This document shows positions 6,599 through 14,340 of a stretch of DNA of 22,447 nt, one piece after another. The notes under the pieces are model-generated. The model was not told the origin of the DNA, did no database searches, and worked only from the letters and a program-made list of their open reading frames with translations. Origin of the DNA: a virus. The stretch spans positions 1 through 22,447 of the IMG/VR virus record IMGVR_UViG_3300037264_002784; one strand, written 5' to 3'. The number at the start of each line of letters is the position of its first letter. The stretch's first letter is position 1. Made by a program: the position numbers and the translations under genes.

Positions 6599-8599
6599 GT
6601 GCCTCACATATTCGACATAGATTCCACTTTTTTCAGTGGAATGAAATCGGACACTGACCCGGCGATTGTTCCGCTCGGCGGGTATTGGAGTTCGATCAAC
6701 ACGATAAACGTAGGCGGGCTTCTCTCCTGCCGCCCCGGCTACAAGTGCATAACCAGTCTCCCAGAGGGCAAGCTTCAAGGAGGCGCTCTCTTCCGCCCCC
6801 GCGTCGGCCTCGACCAAGTGGTGATTGTTATCGCGGGGCAGGTCTACGTCGCCCCGTTTCCCTTTACGAGCTTTCGGCTTCTTGAAAACTTGTTGTTCAG
6901 CCCCTTTGCAAAGCAGATTTTTTTCTCGCTCGCGGAGCAGTCGGCGAACCGGCTGACGGGAGACTTCGCCTCAGCTATCGAGCTGATCGACACGCGCCGA
7001 ATTTTATTCATGCAGGACGGCGCAAATACGGCGGCTGCTTGGTATGATGGCAGCAACTCCGGGCACCTCAGGGACGATCCGTTCGGCACCCCAATCGGGG
7101 GCCCGATGGTTTGGTCTGGGGACAGGCTTTGGGTTGCCAACGGTTCGAGCGTATTTGCTTCTGACATCGCCAACCCGTTCAGCTTTCGAGAACAAGTTTA
7201 TCTTGGCGGGAAGACGAGTTTTACTTTCGCCGGAGACGTTACTGCTTTTGCGATTACTCCCAGCGTGGATACGCCCCAGCTCATCGTTTTCACAGACCAC
7301 AACACGTCGATCTTGCAGAGCAACATCCGAGAGCGCGATATGTGGCTGACAACTAATGATTTTCAGCGCGAAATATTCCGGATTGGTTGTGCCTCCCAAC
7401 GCTCTGTTGTGTCCCATTACGGAAGCTTGTCCTGGTTCAGCCAGTCAGGTTTCGTCAACTTCAACGCCGCCGCGACTACCTACATTTCTTCTTATCTGCC
7501 TCAACGGGACAATGAGATGATGATAAGCAAGCGGGCGATGTCTGAAGATTTAAGTCTGGTTGCCGGAGCAGCGTATGGTCAATTTGTGTTGATGAGTGTG
7601 CCGAGTGAGGATAGCTACAACAAGCACACTTGGTGCCTTAACGGCGCGTCATTCCAAACGCTCAATGACGCCTCGCAGCCGAGTTGGAACAGTGTTTGGC
7701 TCGGGACGCGGCCTGTCGAGTGGATTTACGGTCAGATAGTCGGCCAAGAGCGCATCTATCATATCAGCTTTGACTCCGACGGCCAGAACAGGCTTTGGGA
7801 GGCGTTCCGGCCAGAGAGGCTCGATAATGATTGCCCGATCATGTGGGCCGTTCAGACGAGGGGATACTTCGGGCCAACATCCGGGAAAAAACCCCCCACG
7901 CAGCCTTGCCGATTGAATTTTTTCGAGGTGGCCTTGACGAGCATCGAGGAACAGTTGGACGTTGCTATCTTTTGGGCAGGCAGCCAGCGAGGCGCTTTCA
8001 AACGATGTTTTACCAAACAAATCTCTGTCGCCCGCGGCTCGATGGATTTTGAGACCATAATCGACGCATCTGCTAACGTGTTCGCGTTTAAGCCGCAGTC
8101 GCGAAGGCACCGTTCGGAAGAGGTCACGCTACAGACTGATGACACCGACACTATGTCCTGCCCTCCGGAGGACCGGGCTATCGAAAATCGAGATGACTCT
8201 TTCCAGGCGCTCATCGTCGGTCACGGCCCCGCGACAATTCGGTGGATCAAATGCTTTGCGAGTCCCGAGCCCGAAGAGAATGATGCTGGCGAGGCTCCGT
8301 GTGAGGACGAGAACCCCGTAACCGGATCCCGGTATGACGGTGTTCTCGTCTCCGCGGAATCCATTTCGGAAGTAATTGCTGCTCTTGACGCTTTCCGGGA
8401 GGACCATTTTGAGAGTCATGAGACTCTGACGATGACTGGCTTTGGCCTCGCCGCGACGGGGGTCGGCAACTCTGAGAGCATCGTCAGCCAGGAAGCGGCT
8501 GACCGGGTTGCGCTAAGAATCGCGGAGAAGCAAGCCGAGTATGAAATTCTGCGGAGCACGGCTCCGACACTCAGTCTGGGCCTGGGGGACGCACAATGA
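6599..8599 (+). CDS. Tail tubular protein B-like (tail nozzle)
   Basis: This 666-aa protein starts at GTG 6599, three bases after the previous stop, with no obvious SD. It has many short beta segments with W/G-rich turns (AAAWYDGSN near residue 145, then GPMVWSGDRLWVANGSSVF), the look of a beta-propeller as found in gp12-type nozzle proteins of T7-like phages. Those form the distal tail tube through which DNA leaves, with fibres attached around them. Order after a gp11-like gene and length (T7 gp12 is about 790 aa) support this. The last ~70 residues form a helical tail (SQEAADRVALRIAEKQAEYE). The stop overlaps the next ATG (ATGA). Confidence 0.65.
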   Translation: MPHIFDIDSTFFSGMKSDTDPAIVPLGGYWSSINTINVGGLLSCRPGYKCITSLPEGKLQGGALFRPRVGLDQVVIVIAGQVYVAPFPFTSFRLLENLLFSPFAKQIFFSLAEQSANRLTGDFASAIELIDTRRILFMQDGANTAAAWYDGSNSGHLRDDPFGTPIGGPMVWSGDRLWVANGSSVFASDIANPFSFREQVYLGGKTSFTFAGDVTAFAITPSVDTPQLIVFTDHNTSILQSNIRERDMWLTTNDFQREIFRIGCASQRSVVSHYGSLSWFSQSGFVNFNAAATTYISSYLPQRDNEMMISKRAMSEDLSLVAGAAYGQFVLMSVPSEDSYNKHTWCLNGASFQTLNDASQPSWNSVWLGTRPVEWIYGQIVGQERIYHISFDSDGQNRLWEAFRPERLDNDCPIMWAVQTRGYFGPTSGKKPPTQPCRLNFFEVALTSIEEQLDVAIFWAGSQRGAFKRCFTKQISVARGSMDFETIIDASANVFAFKPQSRRHRSEEVTLQTDDTDTMSCPPEDRAIENRDDSFQALIVGHGPATIRWIKCFASPEPEENDAGEAPCEDENPVTGSRYDGVLVSAESISEVIAALDAFREDHFESHETLTMTGFGLAATGVGNSESIVSQEAADRVALRIAEKQAEYEILRSTAPTLSLGLGDAQ

Positions 8600-9708
8600 G
8601 TCTCGACACGCTACAATATTTCTTTCAGCGGGTCCCGCGGCTGGACTATGTCAGCCCGCCGATCTGTGAGGTGGAGTTTTCAAGCAGCGCCACGCCGACG
8701 ATTGTGCTGAATCCGCACGCTCGGAAACTCGGCCCGACCGGGCTTGAATACTTCGTCCAAGACGGCAGGATTTTCTTGCGGTGGAACAACTATCCAGGGG
8801 CGATTTGCTTTAGCATCTACAAAGCGGTGGATGAACTTGACCCCTTTGGGGATTTCCACCTCGTGGCGGAGTGCGTTCAGAGTCCCTTCGACATCGACAG
8901 TTTCGGTCCCGGACTTTTCCGAGTTACTGCCATTACACTTGAGGGCGAGACGGCATTCTCTGAGCCAATCTCTGTTCCTGAAGGTGGCGGTGGTTGCGAA
9001 GCTCCCACGGTCCTCAACGGACCCCTTGACGTGGAAAAAGAGGAAGGAGACACGGCGATTTTCTTTGTCGATGTCAGCGGCACGCAGCCTTTTATCTACC
9101 AGTGGAAGAAAGACGGCATCGACATTCCCGGAGCAAATAGCAGTCAGTTGAATATCGAGGACGTGATGGAGAGCGACGAGGGTCTCTACTCTGTCCACGT
9201 AGAGAATGCGTGTGGCTTTGCTCAAAGTCCGGACGCAGAGTTGACTGTCGATGCGTTTAGCTGCGGGGCTGTGCCCGCTTCGATCCAGGCCGCCGTGTGG
9301 GAAGATAAAGAAGTTCTGTTTCCGTTTGGCGGCGACATCGTCGGCGGGGATGGGTCATTTTCCATCACAGTTACCACTTCGAGCACGGCAGCCAGCAAGA
9401 TAACTTCGGTTTGCAATCCCGGCGCAGAGTATGAAATTGAAGTCAAACTTGTTTGGAATACTTCTGGAACTGTCGTGTTTAATCCAGGCGGCTACCCCGT
9501 CAATGTCGTGCTCATAATAAACGGGATACCAAAAGATGAAGACATCCGGGACGCAGTGACGGGTCCTTTTACCGACATGGTTGTCAATGCAATGCTCCCC
9601 GCTACGTCTACCAGCGCAATTGAAATAAGAGTTGGCTTCTTGGCTATCGGTGCGCCGAGTGCCACTTTCGACGGGACACTCACAGTCCGCCCACTTACAC
9701 CCCCTTAA
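8596..9708 (+). CDS. Tail protein with FN3-like and Ig-like domains
   Basis: The protein is 370 aa and starts by ATGA overlap with the nozzle gene. Residues ~45-130 look like a fibronectin-III-type beta-sandwich, ending FRVTAITLEGETAFSEP. Residues ~135-217 are a clear Ig-like domain of the bacterial Ig_3/I-set pattern: W170 in YQWKKDG, then LNIEDV, and the D194-x-G196-x-Y198 tyrosine corner. The canonical Cys pair is absent, as is common in bacterial members. Residues ~220-370 are another beta-rich domain. Ig-like domains on phage virions typically sit on exposed surfaces and are thought to bind carbohydrates or the host surface weakly. A tail-tip accessory role is inferred. Confidence 0.7.
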   Translation: MSLDTLQYFFQRVPRLDYVSPPICEVEFSSSATPTIVLNPHARKLGPTGLEYFVQDGRIFLRWNNYPGAICFSIYKAVDELDPFGDFHLVAECVQSPFDIDSFGPGLFRVTAITLEGETAFSEPISVPEGGGGCEAPTVLNGPLDVEKEEGDTAIFFVDVSGTQPFIYQWKKDGIDIPGANSSQLNIEDVMESDEGLYSVHVENACGFAQSPDAELTVDAFSCGAVPASIQAAVWEDKEVLFPFGGDIVGGDGSFSITVTTSSTAASKITSVCNPGAEYEIEVKLVWNTSGTVVFNPGGYPVNVVLIINGIPKDEDIRDAVTGPFTDMVVNAMLPATSTSAIEIRVGFLAIGAPSATFDGTLTVRPLTPP

Positions 9709-9712
9709 GATT

Positions 9713-10534
9713 ATGGCCCTTCAAGACACAAATCTGTTACTCCAAGTCGGCAAGCTTCCGCTGCGGTTTCGCGGGACTCCTCAACAATTCGCAGATGAGA
9801 TTGTGCATCGGTCTAAGATCGTTTCACCGTCCGGCGTGAGCTTCATTTTCACGGGCGACGTGGAACCTTCGTCCAACGTGGGGCCTTGGTTCAGGACCGA
9901 CGGCTCGATCTACATTTTTGATGATGTCACGAAACGCTACATCCCGCTGAACATAACGGCGTCGGAGGTGCATTGGTTCTGGACTGGCCCGGATGCTCCG
10001 CCGTCGTCCACGCCCGCGATATGGCTGAAGACCTTTGCGGGTGGCACGACTGACGCCCCTAACACGGGCCAACCGGTAGGATTCTACCAGTTTAACGGCA
10101 CCTCGTGGGTCCCAGTTGGTGTCGTGACGTTGAGCGGTTCGACGGCCTCGCGGCCCGGCGCTCCGTTTGATTTGCAGCAATACTATGACACGGACATCGC
10201 CTGCTTGATCTGGTATGAGCGTGGGTCGTGGCGGACTGTAGCTGGGACTCCCGGCGACGTGAAGGCGTCGATTATCTCGACGTTGACTGAGGCGCTGCGA
10301 TTTAATCCTGGGTGGGAAGTTCTCGGGGCATCAAACGCTCAGGTGCGCGGACGCATTGTTATGCAAGCTTGTAAAGACCCAGGCGGTTCTCCAGAAACTA
10401 GCCTTACTCCGCCTGCGGGGGTGGCTTCGAGGGCGGCGGGGGAGACGTTTGGTGAGACCGACGGTGTCGATACTGGCGCGTTTGCTGTCCCGTATCCGCC
10501 CCAGTATGCCTTATGGCATCTGGTGAAGCTCTAA
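9713..10534 (+). CDS. Tail fibre protein with collar-like C-terminus
   Basis: This 273-aa protein begins at ATG 9713, four bases after the previous stop; an upstream in-frame ATG at 9632 lies within the Ig-protein gene and was rejected. Residues ~20-150 contain Trp/Gly/Asp-rich modules (GPWFRTDGSIYIFDD, WTGPDAPPSST, FYQFNGTSWVPV) typical of phage fibres. Near the end, RGRIVMQA...ASRAAGETFGE resembles the tail-collar motif (GRVPVG...RxxGxxGGE), and YPPQYALWHLVKL matches the usual PPYYALxxIMKL ending of collar and fibre tips. It probably binds the host receptor. Confidence 0.65.
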   Translation: MALQDTNLLLQVGKLPLRFRGTPQQFADEIVHRSKIVSPSGVSFIFTGDVEPSSNVGPWFRTDGSIYIFDDVTKRYIPLNITASEVHWFWTGPDAPPSSTPAIWLKTFAGGTTDAPNTGQPVGFYQFNGTSWVPVGVVTLSGSTASRPGAPFDLQQYYDTDIACLIWYERGSWRTVAGTPGDVKASIISTLTEALRFNPGWEVLGASNAQVRGRIVMQACKDPGGSPETSLTPPAGVASRAAGETFGETDGVDTGAFAVPYPPQYALWHLVKL

Positions 10535-10553
10535 TATTTTACGCACTCAGGTA

Positions 10554-10988
10554 GTGACTGTCCAGGAACTAAAGCCCGATGAACTAGAAGCGCACTTGCT
10601 GCCGCTGGCTCGTTTTATCGCAGGCAGCACGCCGTATCCGGTAAAAACCGATCCGGAGGGCACCGTGAAGCGGTGGAAAGCCTACACGGAGCTCGGCATC
10701 GCCCGGACGTGGGCCCTGCCGGGCGTGGCTATCGGCTGCACGGTCACAGAGCATTTTTTCTCCGGCCTGCCCAGCGGGACGGTTTGTTTTTGGTGGGCGG
10801 ACGAGGCGGCACGGAAGCAGGGACTGGCCCTGTCGGTGTTTAAACACGCCGAGCAACAACTCCGCGAGTCCGGCGTGAGTCTATTGTATTCCTCGGCGCA
10901 CTCCGATCACGAGCACGACAGAATTTGCCGATTTCACGAGCGCAACGGGTTTGAGCGTTGTGAAACAGCGTTTCGTAAACTTTTGTAA
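10554..10988 (+). CDS. GNAT-family acetyltransferase
   Basis: This 144-aa protein fits the usual GNAT size. The acetyl-CoA-binding motif A is seen as EAARKQGLALSV (84-95, the R/Q-x-x-G-x-A/G loop) followed by a helix (FKHAEQQLRESG). Motif B follows as RFHERNGFERCE (126-137), the usual F-Y/H-x-x-x-GF element. Only the N-terminal ~60 residues are unassigned. The substrate cannot be read from the sequence. The GTG start at 10554 is 19 bases after the fibre gene and has no SD. GNATs are often lodged among phage tail genes; targets could be a virion protein or a host molecule. Confidence 0.8.
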   Translation: MTVQELKPDELEAHLLPLARFIAGSTPYPVKTDPEGTVKRWKAYTELGIARTWALPGVAIGCTVTEHFFSGLPSGTVCFWWADEAARKQGLALSVFKHAEQQLRESGVSLLYSSAHSDHEHDRICRFHERNGFERCETAFRKLL

Positions 10989-10994
10989 GTCATT

Positions 10995-11963
10995 ATGGGT
11001 GAAATATTTACAGCCGGTGGTAACATAGCAGCGGCGTCGATCTCCGCGGGCGCGGTCAAAGATGCGACGAACAAACAGATTTCGGCGCTTGAGCGGCAGC
11101 GCCAATTCGTGTATGACGAGCTTTCGCCCGGCAAAATTGGTGCCGTAGCGACCGCGCAGGACGTTCAGCGAACGAAAGACCGGTTGGCGTTGCAGGCCGT
11201 GACTGACCCGGCGCTGCTAGCGACACGTTATGCAGCGTCGCAGAAAATACAACAGGGAGTCGAAGGGCTTGGCGCGGGCGCGGGCGACGTAGTCGCGGCC
11301 CAGGCAGCGACGGAGGCACTAGCGAGTCAGGCCGGGCCGAATGCGCTCAAACAAAAGTTGATCGACGCCGCCCTCGCAGAAATTGATGCCGGTGCGTCAC
11401 TGCCGAACGATTTGCAGGCCGAGCTGGTGAAGTCCGGCCTTGAGCGTGCGGGCTCTGTCACCCCCGGCGCGTCCCCGAATGGGGTGGGCGGCACCATCGC
11501 CAGAGAGCTTATCGGCAAAGCTGGCATTGAATTAAAGGCCCAGCGGCAAGGGCGGGCGGCGGCTTTGGCCAACGCCGCGCAGGGACTCGAAGCCCAGCGG
11601 GCCTCTCTGCTTGGCTCACTTTTCCCGTCGCTAAAACAGACTCAGATTGCAAATTTGCAGGAGTCACAGAGGGCTTTCGGCACTTCGAACACCGCTGTCC
11701 CGGAAGCGGGCATCGGCGGTTCAGACGTAGCCAACCTCTGGCTGGCTCGTGTCGGTGCCACGAATCAACTCGCGCAGAGTGCGGCTGACGCTGCGGCTCG
11801 TGGAGGTATGGCCAACGCCCAGATTTGGAATCAGGGCATCGGATCTGCGACGGAAGCGATTGGGAGTGAGCTGCCCAAGACAGATTATGGGAAGCTGTTT
11901 GGTAACATTTTTTCGTCCCCCAAGACCGACTCTAACGCGTCCATCGCAGCCGCCTTCGCTTAA
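10995..11963 (+). CDS. Internal virion protein, gp14-like
   Basis: The protein is 322 aa and very Ala/Gln-rich. It opens with a short Gly/Ala-rich hydrophobic segment (about residues 7-20, GGNIAAASISAGA) followed by long predicted helices, including TNKQISALERQRQFVYDEL and QRQGRAAALANAAQGLEAQR. The first of three consecutive ejection proteins in T7-like phages, gp14, is a small helical protein that inserts in the host outer membrane. The position ahead of a 516-aa and a 1912-aa protein, the size and the composition fit that role. A family signature was not seen, so the call rests mostly on order. Confidence 0.55.
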   Translation: MGEIFTAGGNIAAASISAGAVKDATNKQISALERQRQFVYDELSPGKIGAVATAQDVQRTKDRLALQAVTDPALLATRYAASQKIQQGVEGLGAGAGDVVAAQAATEALASQAGPNALKQKLIDAALAEIDAGASLPNDLQAELVKSGLERAGSVTPGASPNGVGGTIARELIGKAGIELKAQRQGRAAALANAAQGLEAQRASLLGSLFPSLKQTQIANLQESQRAFGTSNTAVPEAGIGGSDVANLWLARVGATNQLAQSAADAAARGGMANAQIWNQGIGSATEAIGSELPKTDYGKLFGNIFSSPKTDSNASIAAAFA

Positions 11964-12697
11964 TGCCCTCTCGATTTTCAATCTCAGGCTGGAGAACGAG
12001 CACGATTGCCCCGAAGTTTAGTGTGCAGCCGTCGGTGCCGCGGCCTTCCTCGTCCGTAGGTCCAGTCAATGCTCCGGCCACAGCCGCGAGCTTTGCGCTC
12101 ACCCCTCAAACGTTACGAGACCCCGTGTTGGGCAGTCGTGCGTATGGCTCGACAATCCCAGGCACGGTCAAACCGGCATTCGCGGAGTCTGTGTATCAGC
12201 GACCTGAGGTGCCCGCATACTTGGCGCAAGCAGTGACCGATCTGAACACTGAGCAGGCGCTCAAACGCAGCCTGCAAAGTGAGTGGAACAGCAAAATCCT
12301 CGGACTCGCCCAGGGCGGGGGCCCGAACAACTACTTGTTTCAGGAGGCGCTCCGTGCGGCTTCCGTGTCGCCGGGAGCTCACGTAAACTTCGGGGCCGCT
12401 GTTCAAAATCCAGACATCGGCACAGGCTATTTGCAGGCTGCTCAAGGCCAGAGGGCCGAAGCCACGGCCAGAGCCGCGGCAATCAGTGCTCCGCAGCAAC
12501 ACCAACAGCAGATTGCCGCTTTGCAAAAAGAACGTCAGCAGCTAGGGGCCAATTCGTTTGGAATGTATAGTGGCTCGCGTCAAAAAGCTATTGACGATCA
12601 GCTTTTTCAGTTGCAAACTCAACTCGCCGGGGCAAATCAAGTGGCTTCGGGACAGAATCGAACTTCTGGCTGGACCCCCGCACCGCTGCCCTATTGA
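11963..12697 (+). CDS. Coiled-coil virion-associated protein, function unknown
   Basis: The protein is 244 aa and starts by TAATG overlap with the previous gene. The first ~75 residues are rich in Ser, Pro, Ala and Thr and likely disordered. The middle is helical (VPAYLAQAVTDLNTEQALKR). Residues ~170-225 look like a coiled coil with many Gln (QHQQQIAALQKERQQLG...DDQLFQLQTQLAG). There is no TM segment or enzyme motif. Its place inside the ejection cassette suggests an internal virion or DNA-ejection component, possibly a partner of the gp14-like protein. Confidence 0.55.
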   Translation: MPSRFSISGWRTSTIAPKFSVQPSVPRPSSSVGPVNAPATAASFALTPQTLRDPVLGSRAYGSTIPGTVKPAFAESVYQRPEVPAYLAQAVTDLNTEQALKRSLQSEWNSKILGLAQGGGPNNYLFQEALRAASVSPGAHVNFGAAVQNPDIGTGYLQAAQGQRAEATARAAAISAPQQHQQQIAALQKERQQLGANSFGMYSGSRQKAIDDQLFQLQTQLAGANQVASGQNRTSGWTPAPLPY

Positions 12698-12701
12698 TTT
12701 T

Positions 12702-12800
12702 ATGACGGAGACACAACGAATCTGCTTTCATTATTCAAACCTTCAACCAATGTGGGCGAAGGACAACATTTCTAAAGGAGCAAAATATCATGGGTCTTGA
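12702..12800 (+). pseudogene. Remnant of an HNH homing endonuclease C-terminus
   Basis: In the 92-base gap between two virion genes, ATG 12702 opens a 32-codon frame with the core FHYSNLQPMWAKDN followed by ISKGAK, and TGA at 12798-12800. The pattern C/F-HYTNLQPLWAxDNxxKG is the well-known C-terminal end of HNH (His-Me finger) endonucleases of phages, where the Asn follows the metal-binding His region. The catalytic part is missing: upstream in this frame lies only the preceding virion gene. It therefore looks like the scar of a deleted endonuclease gene. Its last 11 bases overlap the start of the next gene, and it contains that gene's SD. It might still be translated as a 32-aa peptide. Confidence 0.6.
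12774..12780 (+). promoter_or_regulatory. Strong ribosome binding site for the 516-aa virion protein
   Basis: AAAGGAG lies 9 bases before ATG 12790. It is the clearest SD in the window; most other genes start with weak or no SD directly after the preceding stop. It fixes the start of the 516-aa protein and lies within the endonuclease remnant. Confidence 0.85.
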
Positions 12801-14340
12801 GAGCGCCCCCACGCGAGGGATAACGGTTGAGCCGCGCAGTTTAGTGTCTGCGGGCGATACAAATTTGGTGACTCCTACAGCGGTCGAGGCTCTCACAGAC
12901 GCCTTCAGAAAAGGCGCAATCACTACTTCGGACATCGCTCTTCGCCAACAACAGAAGCAAAAAAATCAAATTGACATCGAAGCTGCCCAGCGCGAGCAGG
13001 ATTTTCAGAACGACCCGATGATCCAGGAAGTCCGCAAGACTGTCGCAATTGCTGCCGGGGCGAAGGCGAAGTCGGACACTGAGAGGGCCAAGCGCGAGGC
13101 GGACCTCGCACCGCTGCTTGAAACTGCGGAGCGGGCGAGAACAATCCGCGCCATCGACGCAGACAGAACCCTCGGCGAGTCCGAGAAAATGGCGGTAAAA
13201 TTTCAGGCCGCGGGCGTCGAACTGCCAAAAACTCCAGAAGGTTTTGTGGATGTCGCCGCGGCTCGGCAGAGCGAAGACGAGATCAACGAGTGGGCCCGCA
13301 GTGTGATTCACGATGCTGAGGTCGCAAAATCTGTGAAGTTCGAGAAGCGCAAGGCTGCGAACGGCTCTGTCCAGGTCGCCCCCTTTTCTGAAACGCTGGG
13401 CCGATTCCTGACAGATACAGAATTTACTTCGATAAAATCAAAGGAGGGCCAGCCCCAGACGTTTAATGCGTGGAGGAAGGCAGGGCGCGTGGTCGCGGAC
13501 GCTCCCCCGGTCGCGCAGTTGTCCCCGGAAGAGGCGGCGATGCACCGGGCGAACTTGGTGAACTCCGGTCAGATTGCTCCCGAAGATGGACTCAGTGACT
13601 CCGCTGTGTCGGAGTTAGTCCAGCGCCGGACAACCCCGAAGGTGGATATTTTTTCGACCGCTGCACCGGGGTTAGCCCAGCGCCGGACAACCCCGAAGGT
13701 GGATATTTTTTCGACCGCTGCGCCGGACAGAACAATCGAAGAAGCCCCTGACAAGGTGGTTGTCGAAAAACCAATACCGGGCGAGGGAGTGAGAGAGTTG
13801 GCGCTGGCGCGTCAGGCTGTTGGCATCGGCGAGCGACTGAAACAGCGATACGAAGACTTGCTCAAGTCTGAGCCAAACCTGGTTGGGTTTTTGCAAGGTC
13901 GCGTCGCATCCTGGGCTTCGACGCGGCAGTGGAATGAAAAGGTCGCTGCGTTCGAGCGAGACTCTACCGCGATCCTCGCCCCGCTCGCAAAGGGTATTTT
14001 TAATGAGACCGGCGTCCTTTCAGATAAAGACATCGCACGGTATCAGTCAGTCATACCTGACATCCGGGACAACCCGAAAGTCGGTGTCCAAAAGGCCAAC
14101 GATTTGCTCGGTGAAGTTTTTGAGTCATTTGCAAACAAAGTCGAAAGCTGGAGTCAGGCCGGATATAACGCTGGCGGATTTGCTGATCTGGCGGAGACGA
14201 ATAGGGCTAAGTTAAAACAGCTTCGATCTGAGACTGGAGCTGCACAGCCAGTGCCCGCGACAGCCAACAAGCCCGTGACCCTCAGTAGCGGACGGAAAAT
14301 AGTTAGAGGCAGCGATGGTAAACTTTACGAGGTTCAATAA
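12790..14340 (+). CDS. Internal virion / ejection protein (516 aa)
   Basis: The protein is mostly helical. Residues ~35-135 are highly charged coiled-coil-like sequence (ALRQQQKQKNQIDIEAAQRE...). A Pro/Thr-rich linker with a 19-residue duplication follows at 278-315. Residues ~335-480 form a helical domain with F404-N-E-T-G408-VLSDKDIARY, an element common near the C-terminus of internal or DNA-ejection proteins of podoviruses. It ends with a small SGRKIVRGSDGKLYEVQ module. Size and place correspond to the middle ejection protein (gp15-like), which with gp16-like proteins makes the conduit across the envelope. Its TAA overlaps the ATG of the giant gene (TAATG). Confidence 0.6.
   Translation: MGLESAPTRGITVEPRSLVSAGDTNLVTPTAVEALTDAFRKGAITTSDIALRQQQKQKNQIDIEAAQREQDFQNDPMIQEVRKTVAIAAGAKAKSDTERAKREADLAPLLETAERARTIRAIDADRTLGESEKMAVKFQAAGVELPKTPEGFVDVAAARQSEDEINEWARSVIHDAEVAKSVKFEKRKAANGSVQVAPFSETLGRFLTDTEFTSIKSKEGQPQTFNAWRKAGRVVADAPPVAQLSPEEAAMHRANLVNSGQIAPEDGLSDSAVSELVQRRTTPKVDIFSTAAPGLAQRRTTPKVDIFSTAAPDRTIEEAPDKVVVEKPIPGEGVRELALARQAVGIGERLKQRYEDLLKSEPNLVGFLQGRVASWASTRQWNEKVAAFERDSTAILAPLAKGIFNETGVLSDKDIARYQSVIPDIRDNPKVGVQKANDLLGEVFESFANKVESWSQAGYNAGGFADLAETNRAKLKQLRSETGAAQPVPATANKPVTLSSGRKIVRGSDGKLYEVQ
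13621..13734 (+). repeat. 57-bp in-frame tandem duplication
   Basis: Two copies with a 57-bp period start at 13621 and 13678. The first ~50 bases of each are nearly identical, including a T6 run; one difference is CTGCACC versus CTGCGCC. Similarity also extends a few bases to the left (GTTAGTC versus GTTAGCC). The unit encodes QRRTTPKVDIFSTAAPGLA. Such high identity suggests a recent event, probably replication slippage. Confidence 0.95.

Noticed and set aside
9632-9712. Earlier start for the tail fibre at 9632
   Set aside because: It lies inside the Ig-domain gene; the ATG at 9713 fits the gene junction.
12558-12701. In-frame extension upstream of the endonuclease remnant
   Set aside because: It lies in another frame of the preceding virion gene and shows no HNH-like residues, so the remnant is taken from 12702.
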